NCBI RefSeq assembly: GCF_044596045.1
Contig: NZ_CP138995.1
Location: forward strand, 2,294,001 to 2,358,000
Direction of reading: 5' to 3'
Length of the DNA: 64,000 nucleotides
Origin: Flagellimonas sp947499585
Lineage (GTDB): Bacteria; Bacteroidota; Bacteroidia; Flavobacteriales; Flavobacteriaceae
Made by a program: the position numbers and the translations under genes
Part shown: positions 1 to 7,304 of the stretch, piece after piece
Layout: every line of letters begins with the position of its first letter
Numbering within the stretch: position 1 is the stretch's first letter
Notes under the pieces: model-generated
What the model was told of the DNA's origin: nothing
The model's database searches: none
The model's input: the letters and a program-made list of their open reading frames with translations, nothing else

Positions 1-1417
1 CGGCTAGTTTTACCCAATCTTGTATCGAGGCATCTTTCACCTGGCACATTCTCCAAATATCCCCTTGTTCAACATTATGCTGAATCAAGGTTTCATTATT
101 AGATGAATTTACAACTCTAACTGTACCTATTTTTTGGATTTCGAACGTCTTGTCATGTGAGCCATATTCTTCTGCTTTTTGAGCCATAAGACCTACATTG
201 GGCACCGTACCCATAGTAGTTGGGTCAAAAGCTCCATGTTCTTTACAAAAATCTATTGTGGCCTGATAGATACCTGCATAACTGCTATCTGGAATGACGG
301 CTTTGGTATCTTGAAGTTTTCCATGCTTGTCCCACATTTTGCCAGAGTTCCTAATCATTGCTGGCATTGAAGCATCAATAATGATATCACTGGGAACATT
401 AAGGTTGGTAATTCCTTTATCAGAATTCACCATGGCCAAATCTGGTCCATTTGCTATCGCTTCACTTATGGCGTTTTCAATTTCTTTACGCTCATCCGAC
501 GGTAACTCCTCTAATTTGCCAAGAAGACTTTCCAATCCATTATTGGCATTTACTCCCAGCGCTTCAAAAGTAGCTTGGTACTTCTCAAATAAATCTGAAA
601 AATATGTTTTAAGTGCATGACCAAAAATAATTGGGTCGGAAACCTTCATCATGGTCGCTTTAAAATGTAACGAAAGTAAAAGGTCATCTTTTTTTGCTTC
701 TGCAACTTCTTTTTTAAGAAAACTGACCAATGCATTTTTGCTCATTACCGTGGCATCAATAACTTCATCCTTTTGAAGTGGTACACTTTCTTTAAGAACG
801 GTTACTGCTCCATCTGAATCAACCAATTCAATACGGACATCACCTGCAGACTTTATTGTCAACGATTTTTCGTTGTTTTTAAAATCCCCTTCGGCCATGG
901 TAGCTACATGAGTTTTGGACTGAGAAGACCATTCCCCCATACTATGTGGGTTTTTTTTAGCGTAATTTTTAATTGCTTTTGGGGCTCTTCTATCTGAATT
1001 CCCTTCACGAAGGACTGGGTTTACAGCGCTCCCCTTTATTTTGTCATACCTGGATTTAATGGATTTTTCCTCCTCATTCTGGGGCTCATCAGGATAACTG
1101 GGTAGTTTGTACCCTTTTTGTTGTAATTCTTCAATGGCTTCTTTTAGCTGCGGTATGGAAGCACTTATGTTAGGTAACTTGATAATATTTGCCTCTGGAG
1201 TTTTTGCCAAATCACCCAATTGAGCCAAATCATCAGCTATTTTTTGTTCTTCACTTAAAAATTCTGGAAACACAGCTGCAATTCTCCCTGCAAGAGAGAT
1301 GTCTTTGGTCTCAATGGTAATGTTGGCAGTTTCTGTGAATGCTTTTACAATTGGTAAAAAGGATAATGTAGCCAAGGCAGGCGCTTCGTCAGTCTTTGTG
1401 TAAAAAATCTTAGCCAT
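1..1417 (-). CDS. icd: NADP-dependent isocitrate dehydrogenase, monomeric type (3' end outside window)
   Basis: Oxidises isocitrate to 2-oxoglutarate and CO2 with NADP in the TCA cycle (cytosol). About 472 N-terminal residues are present; the family runs to roughly 740, so the C-terminal third lies beyond the left edge. The N-terminus (KTDEAPALATLSFLPIVKAF) and the segment NYAKKNPHSMGEWSSQSKTH match the monomeric (IDH-II) family, which is unrelated in length to the dimeric enzyme. The ATG at 1415-1417 is the first codon of the family-conserved MAKIFYTKTDEAP start. The gene is preceded by a long noncoding gap and looks monocistronic as far as can be seen. Confidence 0.95.
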   Translation of the reverse strand, partial: MAKIFYTKTDEAPALATLSFLPIVKAFTETANITIETKDISLAGRIAAVFPEFLSEEQKIADDLAQLGDLAKTPEANIIKLPNISASIPQLKEAIEELQQKGYKLPSYPDEPQNEEEKSIKSRYDKIKGSAVNPVLREGNSDRRAPKAIKNYAKKNPHSMGEWSSQSKTHVATMAEGDFKNNEKSLTIKSAGDVRIELVDSDGAVTVLKESVPLQKDEVIDATVMSKNALVSFLKKEVAEAKKDDLLLSLHFKATMMKVSDPIIFGHALKTYFSDLFEKYQATFEALGVNANNGLESLLGKLEELPSDERKEIENAISEAIANGPDLAMVNSDKGITNLNVPSDIIIDASMPAMIRNSGKMWDKHGKLQDTKAVIPDSSYAGIYQATIDFCKEHGAFDPTTMGTVPNVGLMAQKAEEYGSHDKTFEIQKIGTVRVVNSSNNETLIQHNVEQGDIWRMCQVKDASIQDWVKLA

Positions 1418-1516
1418 CTAGGTGTTTTTATTTGAGCGGAGCAAATATACAATTTATGGCTGTTGCGATAGTAAGCGATTATGCTAAAAGTGTTTGATTT
1501 TGGAAAGAATAGATAA

Positions 1517-1556
1517 AACAAAAGCCATATCTATGTGTGAACATCGATATGGCTTT
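1517..1556 (-). terminator. Rho-independent terminator-like hairpin upstream of icd
   Basis: A perfect 11-bp stem pairs 1521-1531 with 1546-1556 around a 14-nt loop. Read on the minus strand the stem is followed by TTTTGTTTTAT. It lies about 490 nt beyond the rplS stop, which already has its own terminator, so it implies another minus-strand transcript in the gap or a leader attenuator for icd, whose start is about 100 nt further on. Confidence 0.45.
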
Positions 1557-1997
1557 CTGAAAAGAACTAAAAGATTTTATTTTGTGTTGCCACAAAATTG
1601 CAACCATTGATTGCATCCGTTGCTCTTTTGACGTTTACTCAACACTATGTTTCCAATTTTTCAACTAAACAACATTTGTGCAAAGTGGTCCAATAGTTTC
1701 CTAAATCTTATCAAAACAGAAAATTGCTCTCCTGTCCGCACATAAAATTTATTATTTCTCTTTAAGGTCTGCCTAAGCTTTCCAGAATTCGAAATTCCTT
1801 TTGTGATCAGTAGTGTTACCAATTAAAAGGGAAACATCAGTTTTAAAGAACGTCAACTCTAAAATAGAAATTAGAATTTGATATAATCTCCTTCATATTT
1901 CTTCTACTAAAGTATAATAAAGTTGCAGATAACCAAATTTTGTAATGGATTAAAAATCAACAATGTATGAACTATGGTTATTAACAATTGTTCATAA

Positions 1998-2021
1998 AAA
2001 AAGCACCTATTTAGGTGCTTT
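1998..2021 (-). terminator. Rho-independent terminator of rplS
   Basis: Stem AAGCACCT (2001-2008) with AGGTGCTT (2013-2020) and a 4-nt loop. The A-run at 1996-2002 becomes a U-run on the minus strand. It sits 25 nt beyond the rplS stop. Confidence 0.8.
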
Positions 2022-2045
2022 GATTTATTGCTTTGCGATTTAAGG

Positions 2046-2396
2046 TTACCCTCTAATCTCTTTAATACGTGCCTTTTTACCAGTAAGTCCTCTAAAATAG
2101 AAGATTCTAGATCTACGTACCTTACCTTTTTTATTGACTTCTACTCTTTGAAGTGCAGGCATGTTGATCGGGAAAATTCTTTCTACGCCAACCGTACCAG
2201 ACATTTTTCTAATTGTGAAAGTTTCTGTAGCGCCAGTTCCTCTACGTTGGATTACAACTCCTTTAAAGAACTGCGTACGTGTTTTTTCACCTTCCTTAAT
2301 TTCATAATATACAGTGATGGTGTCACCAGATGAGAATTTTGGAAAATCTTTTTTTGGAACAAATTCGTCTTCAACAAATTTTATTAAGGATTCCAT
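2046..2396 (-). CDS. rplS: 50S ribosomal protein L19
   Basis: Protein bL19 of the large ribosomal subunit, located at the 30S-50S interface. The 116 residues match the family's usual length and carry the typical core (SGDTITVYYEIKEGEKTRTQ, FKGVVIQRRGTGATETFTIRK, RRSRIFYFRGLTGKKARIKE). The ATG at 2396 is the only sensible start. In many bacteria rplS follows trmD; here trmD lies upstream on the same strand but one small membrane-protein gene and a separate promoter come between them. It has its own promoter (2467-2496), a structured leader (2425-2456) and a terminator, so it is probably transcribed alone and perhaps autoregulated. Confidence 0.97.
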   Translation of the reverse strand: MESLIKFVEDEFVPKKDFPKFSSGDTITVYYEIKEGEKTRTQFFKGVVIQRRGTGATETFTIRKMSGTVGVERIFPINMPALQRVEVNKKGKVRRSRIFYFRGLTGKKARIKEIRG

Positions 2397-2424
2397 TTTG
2401 TATTTTTTTTAAACGTTTGACAAG

Positions 2425-2456
2425 ATCAACTTTCACGAGTTTCGTCAGAGGTTGAT
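2425..2456 (-). promoter_or_regulatory. Structured 5' leader of rplS (candidate L19 autoregulatory leader)
   Basis: On the minus-strand RNA an outer stem AUCAAC (2456-2451) pairs with GUUGAU (2430-2425), enclosing an inner stem ACGA (2445-2442) with UCGU (2438-2435). It lies between the predicted transcription start near 2461 and the ATG at 2396. From memory, an L19 leader motif has been described in Flavobacteria; I cannot check this sequence against that model. Confidence 0.5.
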
Positions 2457-2466
2457 TTTGAGATTG

Positions 2467-2496
2467 CAAAAATAGTGCAATATTTATAAATAGCAA
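2467..2496 (-). promoter_or_regulatory. Bacteroidota-type promoter of rplS
   Basis: On the minus strand TTG (2496-2494) is followed after 19 nt by TATTTTTG (2474-2467), a full match to the Bacteroidota TTG-N19-21-TAnnTTTG pattern. Predicted start near 2461 gives a leader of about 65 nt. Confidence 0.6.
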
Positions 2497-2522
2497 GGTG
2501 TTTTTTACTTTTTAAAAAGCGG

Positions 2523-2846
2523 TTATTGAACCTTGTTTTTTTTTAAATACTTTGTGGCGTATAGAATGAGTCCCAGAGCAAAAAGAATGTATGGTATAAC
2601 ACCTATAATACTAGTGATTTTAGTAGCCTGTACCAAGGATTCGGTACCGTTGTAGGCTGCAACCTTATTCCATATAATGCTGCCTGCAGAAAACAACAGG
2701 GTTAAAATGCTTGCAATCAACATTAAAATAGTCGCACTATTTTTCTGCTTGACTACCATAACAATGCAGGCGATTATCACGATTAAATGCGCAATTCCAT
2801 TTAACAAACCGCTAATTATAAAATGTATATATTGGTTGGTTTCCAT
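2523..2846 (-). CDS. Small integral membrane protein of unknown function
   Basis: I do not recognise a named family. The 107 residues contain three hydrophobic segments at roughly 10-32, 38-57 and 77-97, separated by short polar loops, and a lysine-rich C-terminus (YLKKNKVQ), suggesting an inner-membrane protein with a cytoplasmic C-terminus. It starts 1 nt after the trmD stop, so it is probably cotranscribed with trmD. No catalytic motif is visible. Confidence 0.75.
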   Translation of the reverse strand: METNQYIHFIISGLLNGIAHLIVIIACIVMVVKQKNSATILMLIASILTLLFSAGSIIWNKVAAYNGTESLVQATKITSIIGVIPYILFALGLILYATKYLKKNKVQ

Positions 2847-2847
2847 A

Positions 2848-3522
2848 TTACTTTAATAAATCTGGTCTTAGTTTAGTTGTTCGCTCCATTGCTTGTTCTT
2901 CCCGCCACTTTTCAATCTTTGGAAAATCTCCACTTAACAAAATTTCTGGAACCTTTAAACCTTTGTAGTCTGAGGGCCTGGTGTAAACTGGTGGTGCCAA
3001 TAAATTATCTTGAAAAGAATCTGTAAGTGCGGAGGTCTCATCATTTAAGACTCCTGGAAGGAGCCTGATAATTGAGTCGCACAAAACTGCTGCAGCCAAT
3101 TCTCCACCTGAAAGCACATAATCCCCAATAGAGATTTCCCTGGTAATGAACAAATCACGTACTCTTTGGTCCACTCCTTTGTAATGACCACATAGAATGA
3201 TGAGGTTTTTTTTGAGGGAAACCTCATTAGAAATACCTTGATTTAATGTGTCCCCGTCAGGTGTCATGTAAATGACATCATCATACTCCCTTTCTTTTTT
3301 TAGCTTGGAGATACACTTATCTATAGGCTCTACCATCAACACCATTCCTGCCCCGCCACCAAATTGGTAGTCATCAACTTGTTTATAGTTACCAAGAGAA
3401 TAATCCCTAAGGTTATGAAAATGAACTTCCACCAAATTTTTCTCAATGGCTCGCTTTAAAATTGAAGCTTCAAAAGGGCTTTTTAATAATTCTGGTAAAA
3501 CTGTAATTATGTCTATCCGCAT
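2848..3522 (-). CDS. trmD: tRNA (guanine-N1-)-methyltransferase TrmD
   Basis: Transfers a methyl group from S-adenosylmethionine to N1 of G37 in tRNAs, preventing frameshifting. The 224 residues carry the SPOUT-family knot motifs FGGGAGMV, CGHYKGVDQRV and IGDYVLSGGELAA, and the proline-rich YTRPSDYKG tail typical of TrmD. The ATG at 3522 gives the canonical MRIDIITVLPELL start. It is followed at once by the small membrane-protein gene; the rplS neighbour is the familiar trmD-rplS association. Confidence 0.97.
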   Translation of the reverse strand: MRIDIITVLPELLKSPFEASILKRAIEKNLVEVHFHNLRDYSLGNYKQVDDYQFGGGAGMVLMVEPIDKCISKLKKEREYDDVIYMTPDGDTLNQGISNEVSLKKNLIILCGHYKGVDQRVRDLFITREISIGDYVLSGGELAAAVLCDSIIRLLPGVLNDETSALTDSFQDNLLAPPVYTRPSDYKGLKVPEILLSGDFPKIEKWREEQAMERTTKLRPDLLK

Positions 3523-3553
3523 GGCTTGTAAAGAAAGTTGTCAAAGATAGCGG

Positions 3554-4003
3554 TTAATTTATGTTGGTATTCTTCCAGAAGTAGTGGAAGTAGTCTTCAT
3601 CTTTCTCCCAACCCATTCGTTCATATAGTTTTTGGGCAGGGTTGTTGGTTGCTGTCTCCAGTGCCAACCCTTTAAATCCTTGCTTTTGGCAAAAGGACTT
3701 GGCGTGGTCCAGTAATGCTTCACCCGTTCCTTTTTTTCGAAACTCTGGTGAAACAAACAAATCATTCAATATATAAAAGGGTTGAAGCGATACAGATGAG
3801 AATGTTTTAAAAAGCTGCGTAAACCCAACAGGGTCGTCGTTCTCCAACGCCAAAAAAATCACTGTCTCATTATTAAAAAAACGTTCTTTAATAAAAGAGC
3901 GAGAGGCATCAAAATCTGATGATTGTTCATAGAACACCCGATATGCATCAAACAAGGGTACAATAAGCTCTAAATCTGATAAGCTAGCATTTTTAATCTC
4001 CAT
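3554..4003 (-). CDS. GNAT-family N-acetyltransferase
   Basis: A 149-residue protein of the Gcn5-related acetyltransferase fold. The acetyl-CoA binding motif A is visible as LFVSPEFRKKGTGEALLDHA at about residues 87-106, followed by the motif-B region ALETATNNPAQKLYERMGW. The substrate cannot be read from the sequence. It is 31 nt upstream of trmD on the same strand and could be cotranscribed with it. The ATG at 4003 gives a complete domain with no extension. Confidence 0.88.
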   Translation of the reverse strand: MEIKNASLSDLELIVPLFDAYRVFYEQSSDFDASRSFIKERFFNNETVIFLALENDDPVGFTQLFKTFSSVSLQPFYILNDLFVSPEFRKKGTGEALLDHAKSFCQKQGFKGLALETATNNPAQKLYERMGWEKDEDYFHYFWKNTNIN

Positions 4004-4016
4004 AAGACAAATGTAA

Positions 4017-6434
4017 TTAATTCACTCTTCTGCGTTCATCTTCAGAACCGGTTCCTCTTTGTCTGGAGGACTTTAGTTTGTCATTTCCAAAGCTTCTTGA
4101 ATAGGTTAGGAGGAAGGTTCTATTACTAAAGTCAAAGGTGTTTTCGGTGTTCAGATTTTGTTCCGGTATTTGAGTTCTACCGGTAAATTCAAAGGAATCC
4201 CACACATCATTTATAGCAAATCTCAGTGTCCCCCATTTGTCACCAAGTTTTTTTTGAAAGCCTATGTTCATTCCAAAAACAGGATCAAACTTCCTTATTC
4301 CAAATAGGCTGGCCCCAAAGTAGTTCATATTAATTTCTGAACTGAAACTTTTGGTAATGGTAAACGAATTGGAACTGTTTGCTCTAAAGGTATTCTGTTC
4401 AAAACTGAATGGGGAATCTTGTAGTACCGCGCTTACTTGGGTGTTTAGATATATGAAGTTATTCTGCATTTTCCACCAATTAGTTATGGTTATTGGGAGT
4501 CCCAAAGTCACCGTAAACAATTTGGTCTGATCATTATTTGCTGCTTCAAAAAATAGCCTTCCCGTGGCTTCATCAAAACGTTCCTGAAAACCAGATATAG
4601 ATTCTTCTTCCACAGAATATTGAAAAGAAAGAAGAAATGATTTGTAAGTGGTATCAAATTTTATTGAGTTGGATGTTGCTGGTTGTAAGGCTGAATTCCC
4701 AGACAGAAAGGTGGTGGGGTCTATAAAAATAACAAAGGGCGCCAAATTATTAAATGTTGGCCGAGTAATACGTTTTGAATAGGATAGATTGAAACCTAAC
4801 GTATCGTTTACAGCATGGGAAATGAATACACTTGGAAAAAAGTTTCCAAAATTTCGATCTACAACGCGACCGTCTGTTTCTGTGTCCAATTCAGAATCCG
4901 TATGCTCGTATCTAAGACCAAGTTTTAAACTTGTTTTCTCTGTCAGTTTGTAATCAATGGAAGTGTAGGCAGCAAGTATTTGCTCATTAAGGATGCTTTG
5001 GTTGGTCAATGTTGGGTCTTCTATAAAACTTTGCCCATCGAAAGTAGCAACGGAAACATCATTTTTAAAATCTGAAATCACTGCCTTTACACCTGTTTCC
5101 AATTTCAAACCTTCACTTAATTGATTGCTGTAATCTGCCTTACCAACAACTATGTTAATAGGAGTTGTTTTGTCGCTAAGTGTGAGTTCTTCTCGAAGGA
5201 AGTTATTATCCCCATCAAAAAAACTATTAGTATAGTCCGTTGGGTTTTCATCGTAATAGTGCAGATAATCTAAATCCACACTTACAAACTCATTATCTGT
5301 AAAGTTATGCTTCAGGTTGATGTTTGAATTAAAATGCTGCCATTGATTTCGTTCTGTGTTTAAAAGTTGTACAAAGGAAAAAGGCACGCCATTTTCGGTT
5401 TCTCTGCTATCATTGACCGCATCCATGGTCCATTTGTTATCATAAGCACCAACTAGGACTCCCAAAACTGTTTTGTCCGAAGCTTGATAATCTAAACCTA
5501 ATCTTACATTGTGATTGCGTTGTACTGGGTCGCGGTCAGATACCGTGGCTAAATCAACGAGATTGTCTTGTTCATTTGTGAAAACTCTGGAAAAAGCAAA
5601 TAGTTGTCCTTGAGAATCTCTTAGGAAAGAATAATTCCCAAAAAGATTTATCTTGTTTTTTCTGTAATTGAAGCTGATATTATCTGAGGTGGTGGTCCCA
5701 TTGCCTATTCCTCCAGAGATTGAATAGGTGCCATTTAACCCCAAATCGGTTCTTTTCTTAAGTACAATATTGATAAAGCCCGCATTGCCTTCTGCATCAA
5801 AATTTGCTGGTGGAGTAGTAATTAACTCAATACTTTCAATATTGTCCGAGCTCATACCTTCAAGCAACTGAACAATACTTTCTTGGGGCATATAGCTTAT
5901 TTTCCCATCGATCATAACAACAACACCGTTTTTTCCAGCAAGGGATATAGCACTGTTTTGTCTGTCTACAATTACCCCGGGAGAGCGTTCTAAAACTTCT
6001 AAAGCGGAACTACCTGCTGATACAATACTGTTTTCCACATTGATTACCATTCGGTCAATTTTCTGAACAAAAATTGGCTTGGTAGTCTGCACAATCACTT
6101 CATCTAACTCAACACCCTCATTTAAGATTAGTGTTTGAATTGTAAAATCGGTATTTTTTTGATAGACGAAAACCGTAGTAGATTTAGTTGAGAAACCAAC
6201 CATACTAGCTGTTACAATATAATTTCCTGAATTTGCCCCTTCAAACTTAAATACTCCATTATCATTGGTAATTGCTCCTTTTACTAATGTGGAATCTGAT
6301 GCGGTTTGTAATAATACGTTGGCAAAGGGAAGACCTTCACCATTACCATCGACTATTATTCCATTTATTTCTTGAGCTTTTACAAAAATGCAAATAAGAA
6401 ACAATGGGATAAAAGTCAGTTTTCTTTTGTCCAT
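4017..6434 (-). CDS. TonB-dependent-receptor-like outer-membrane beta-barrel protein
   Basis: Predicted outer-membrane protein of 805 residues. A signal peptide (1-20, ending VKAQ) precedes a carboxypeptidase-regulatory-like beta-sandwich (about 22-105, EINGIIVDGNGEGLPFANV) and a plug-like domain (about 120-230 with DGKISYMPQ and NFDAEGNAGFINIVLKK). The rest is a barrel rich in alternating aromatic and polar residues, as in the OMP beta-brl_3 family. It lacks the RagB/SusD partner seen in glycan-uptake loci, so the ligand is unknown. A perfect 18-bp palindrome lies 20 nt upstream of the ATG. The next downstream gene, a GNAT, begins 13 nt after the stop. Confidence 0.9.
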   Translation of the reverse strand: MDKRKLTFIPLFLICIFVKAQEINGIIVDGNGEGLPFANVLLQTASDSTLVKGAITNDNGVFKFEGANSGNYIVTASMVGFSTKSTTVFVYQKNTDFTIQTLILNEGVELDEVIVQTTKPIFVQKIDRMVINVENSIVSAGSSALEVLERSPGVIVDRQNSAISLAGKNGVVVMIDGKISYMPQESIVQLLEGMSSDNIESIELITTPPANFDAEGNAGFINIVLKKRTDLGLNGTYSISGGIGNGTTTSDNISFNYRKNKINLFGNYSFLRDSQGQLFAFSRVFTNEQDNLVDLATVSDRDPVQRNHNVRLGLDYQASDKTVLGVLVGAYDNKWTMDAVNDSRETENGVPFSFVQLLNTERNQWQHFNSNINLKHNFTDNEFVSVDLDYLHYYDENPTDYTNSFFDGDNNFLREELTLSDKTTPINIVVGKADYSNQLSEGLKLETGVKAVISDFKNDVSVATFDGQSFIEDPTLTNQSILNEQILAAYTSIDYKLTEKTSLKLGLRYEHTDSELDTETDGRVVDRNFGNFFPSVFISHAVNDTLGFNLSYSKRITRPTFNNLAPFVIFIDPTTFLSGNSALQPATSNSIKFDTTYKSFLLSFQYSVEEESISGFQERFDEATGRLFFEAANNDQTKLFTVTLGLPITITNWWKMQNNFIYLNTQVSAVLQDSPFSFEQNTFRANSSNSFTITKSFSSEINMNYFGASLFGIRKFDPVFGMNIGFQKKLGDKWGTLRFAINDVWDSFEFTGRTQIPEQNLNTENTFDFSNRTFLLTYSRSFGNDKLKSSRQRGTGSEDERRRVN

Positions 6435-6453
6435 GTTTTTTTGATTGATGATT

Positions 6454-6471
6454 AACTATTGAGCAATAGTT
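6454..6471. promoter_or_regulatory. 18-bp perfect palindrome upstream of the TonB-receptor-like gene
   Basis: AACTATTGAGCAATAGTT is an uninterrupted 8+2+8 inverted repeat 20 nt before the ATG at 6434. Its size and position fit a dimeric repressor operator or a leader hairpin. No regulator gene adjoins it. Confidence 0.4.
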
Positions 6472-6554
6472 GGCAAATGCAAAAAGTGAGATTTTGGGTG
6501 GGAAATGGAACTAATTGATTGATTGTAAATCCCTATTCTTGAGGGAATTTAATC

Positions 6555-6580
6555 AAAAAAGCTTCCAAAAAGGAAGCTTT
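6555..6580 (-). terminator. Rho-independent terminator of the coiled-coil protein gene
   Basis: Stem AAAGCTTCC (6558-6566) with GGAAGCTTT (6572-6580) around an A5 loop. On the minus strand it is followed by a U-run (6560-6555). It starts 10 nt beyond the stop at 6590. Confidence 0.85.
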
Positions 6581-6589
6581 AACAATTAT

Positions 6590-7195
6590 TTATTTTTTAT
6601 TCTTGTTCAGTTCATCTTGGAGCTGACGGCTAATTTTTTGTTCGCGTTCTAATGCCCTTCTTCTATGATCTTCATATTCTCTTTCCACATCAGCTAGAGC
6701 CGTTTTGGCCTGATGCGTTAAAAAATTGCTATTTCTAAACCTATAAATAAAGAACAGCAAAAACAGCAATAGACCAAAAATTATAGACCATAAAATAAAG
6801 TTATAAGTCCCTTTACTGACCAAAGCCCCAAAAAACGACATGCTGTCCTTCTCCTCTGTGACATTTTTTAAATTATTTGTGGTCTCCTGAAGTTTAGCAT
6901 TAAGACCATCTATCTCCGATTTATTGCTAGCAATGGTAGCGGATAAATCTTTTATAGACGTATTGGCGTTGTTGACAGAATCGAATATGCTCGTTTTTAT
7001 CTTATTAAGATCCGTTAAACGTATAACTTCATATCTAATACCATTGGCCCTATAGTTACCAGATTTCCTTTCCAATTCTTGGAATTGACCTACAAGGGTT
7101 TCGTCGTTATTAGAATTAGAATTTTGTTCTTGTGCTAAAAGTGAAAAAGAAGCTGTTAGTAAAGCAAGGGTGAAAAAAACTTGTAATCGTTTCAT
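6590..7195 (-). CDS. Coiled-coil membrane protein with signal peptide, unknown function
   Basis: A 201-residue protein: signal peptide 1-22 (ending LLAQ), a periplasmic heptad-rich region at about 55-118 (DLNKIKTSIFDSVNNANTSI and onward), one transmembrane segment at about 133-152, and a charged cytoplasmic helix ending DELNKNKK. I use the ATG at 7195; a TTG two codons earlier is less likely. From memory, homologues in Flavobacteriaceae are sometimes labelled tRNA (guanine-N1)-methyltransferase, but nothing here resembles a methyltransferase, so that label looks like a propagated error. A strong terminator follows and it appears monocistronic. Confidence 0.8.
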   Translation of the reverse strand: MKRLQVFFTLALLTASFSLLAQEQNSNSNNDETLVGQFQELERKSGNYRANGIRYEVIRLTDLNKIKTSIFDSVNNANTSIKDLSATIASNKSEIDGLNAKLQETTNNLKNVTEEKDSMSFFGALVSKGTYNFILWSIIFGLLLFLLFFIYRFRNSNFLTHQAKTALADVEREYEDHRRRALEREQKISRQLQDELNKNKK

Positions 7196-7304
7196 GGTCA
7201 ATATTCTTATTAATTTAGATTAAGGGTAGGGCGAAATTACACCAATAAACTAAAAATCAAAAGAAAAACATTTTCAAGGGTTATATCTATTTAAATTTTT
7301 GGGT

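Larger units (their letters stand above)
1418..2045. other. 628-nt noncoding gap between icd and rplS
   Basis: No ORF of 60 codons or more other than shadows of rplS is found here. It holds the rplS terminator (2001-2020), a second minus-strand hairpin with a U-rich tail (1521-1556), and a perfect 8-bp hairpin with a GCAA loop on the minus strand (1579-1598). A 22-codon minus-strand reading frame at 1577-1645 (GTG start, ends CNQWLQFCGNTK) is the only peptide-like frame I noticed. No tRNA, tmRNA or SRP RNA signature was recognised. A small RNA on the minus strand ending at about 1517 is possible but unproven. Confidence 0.4.
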
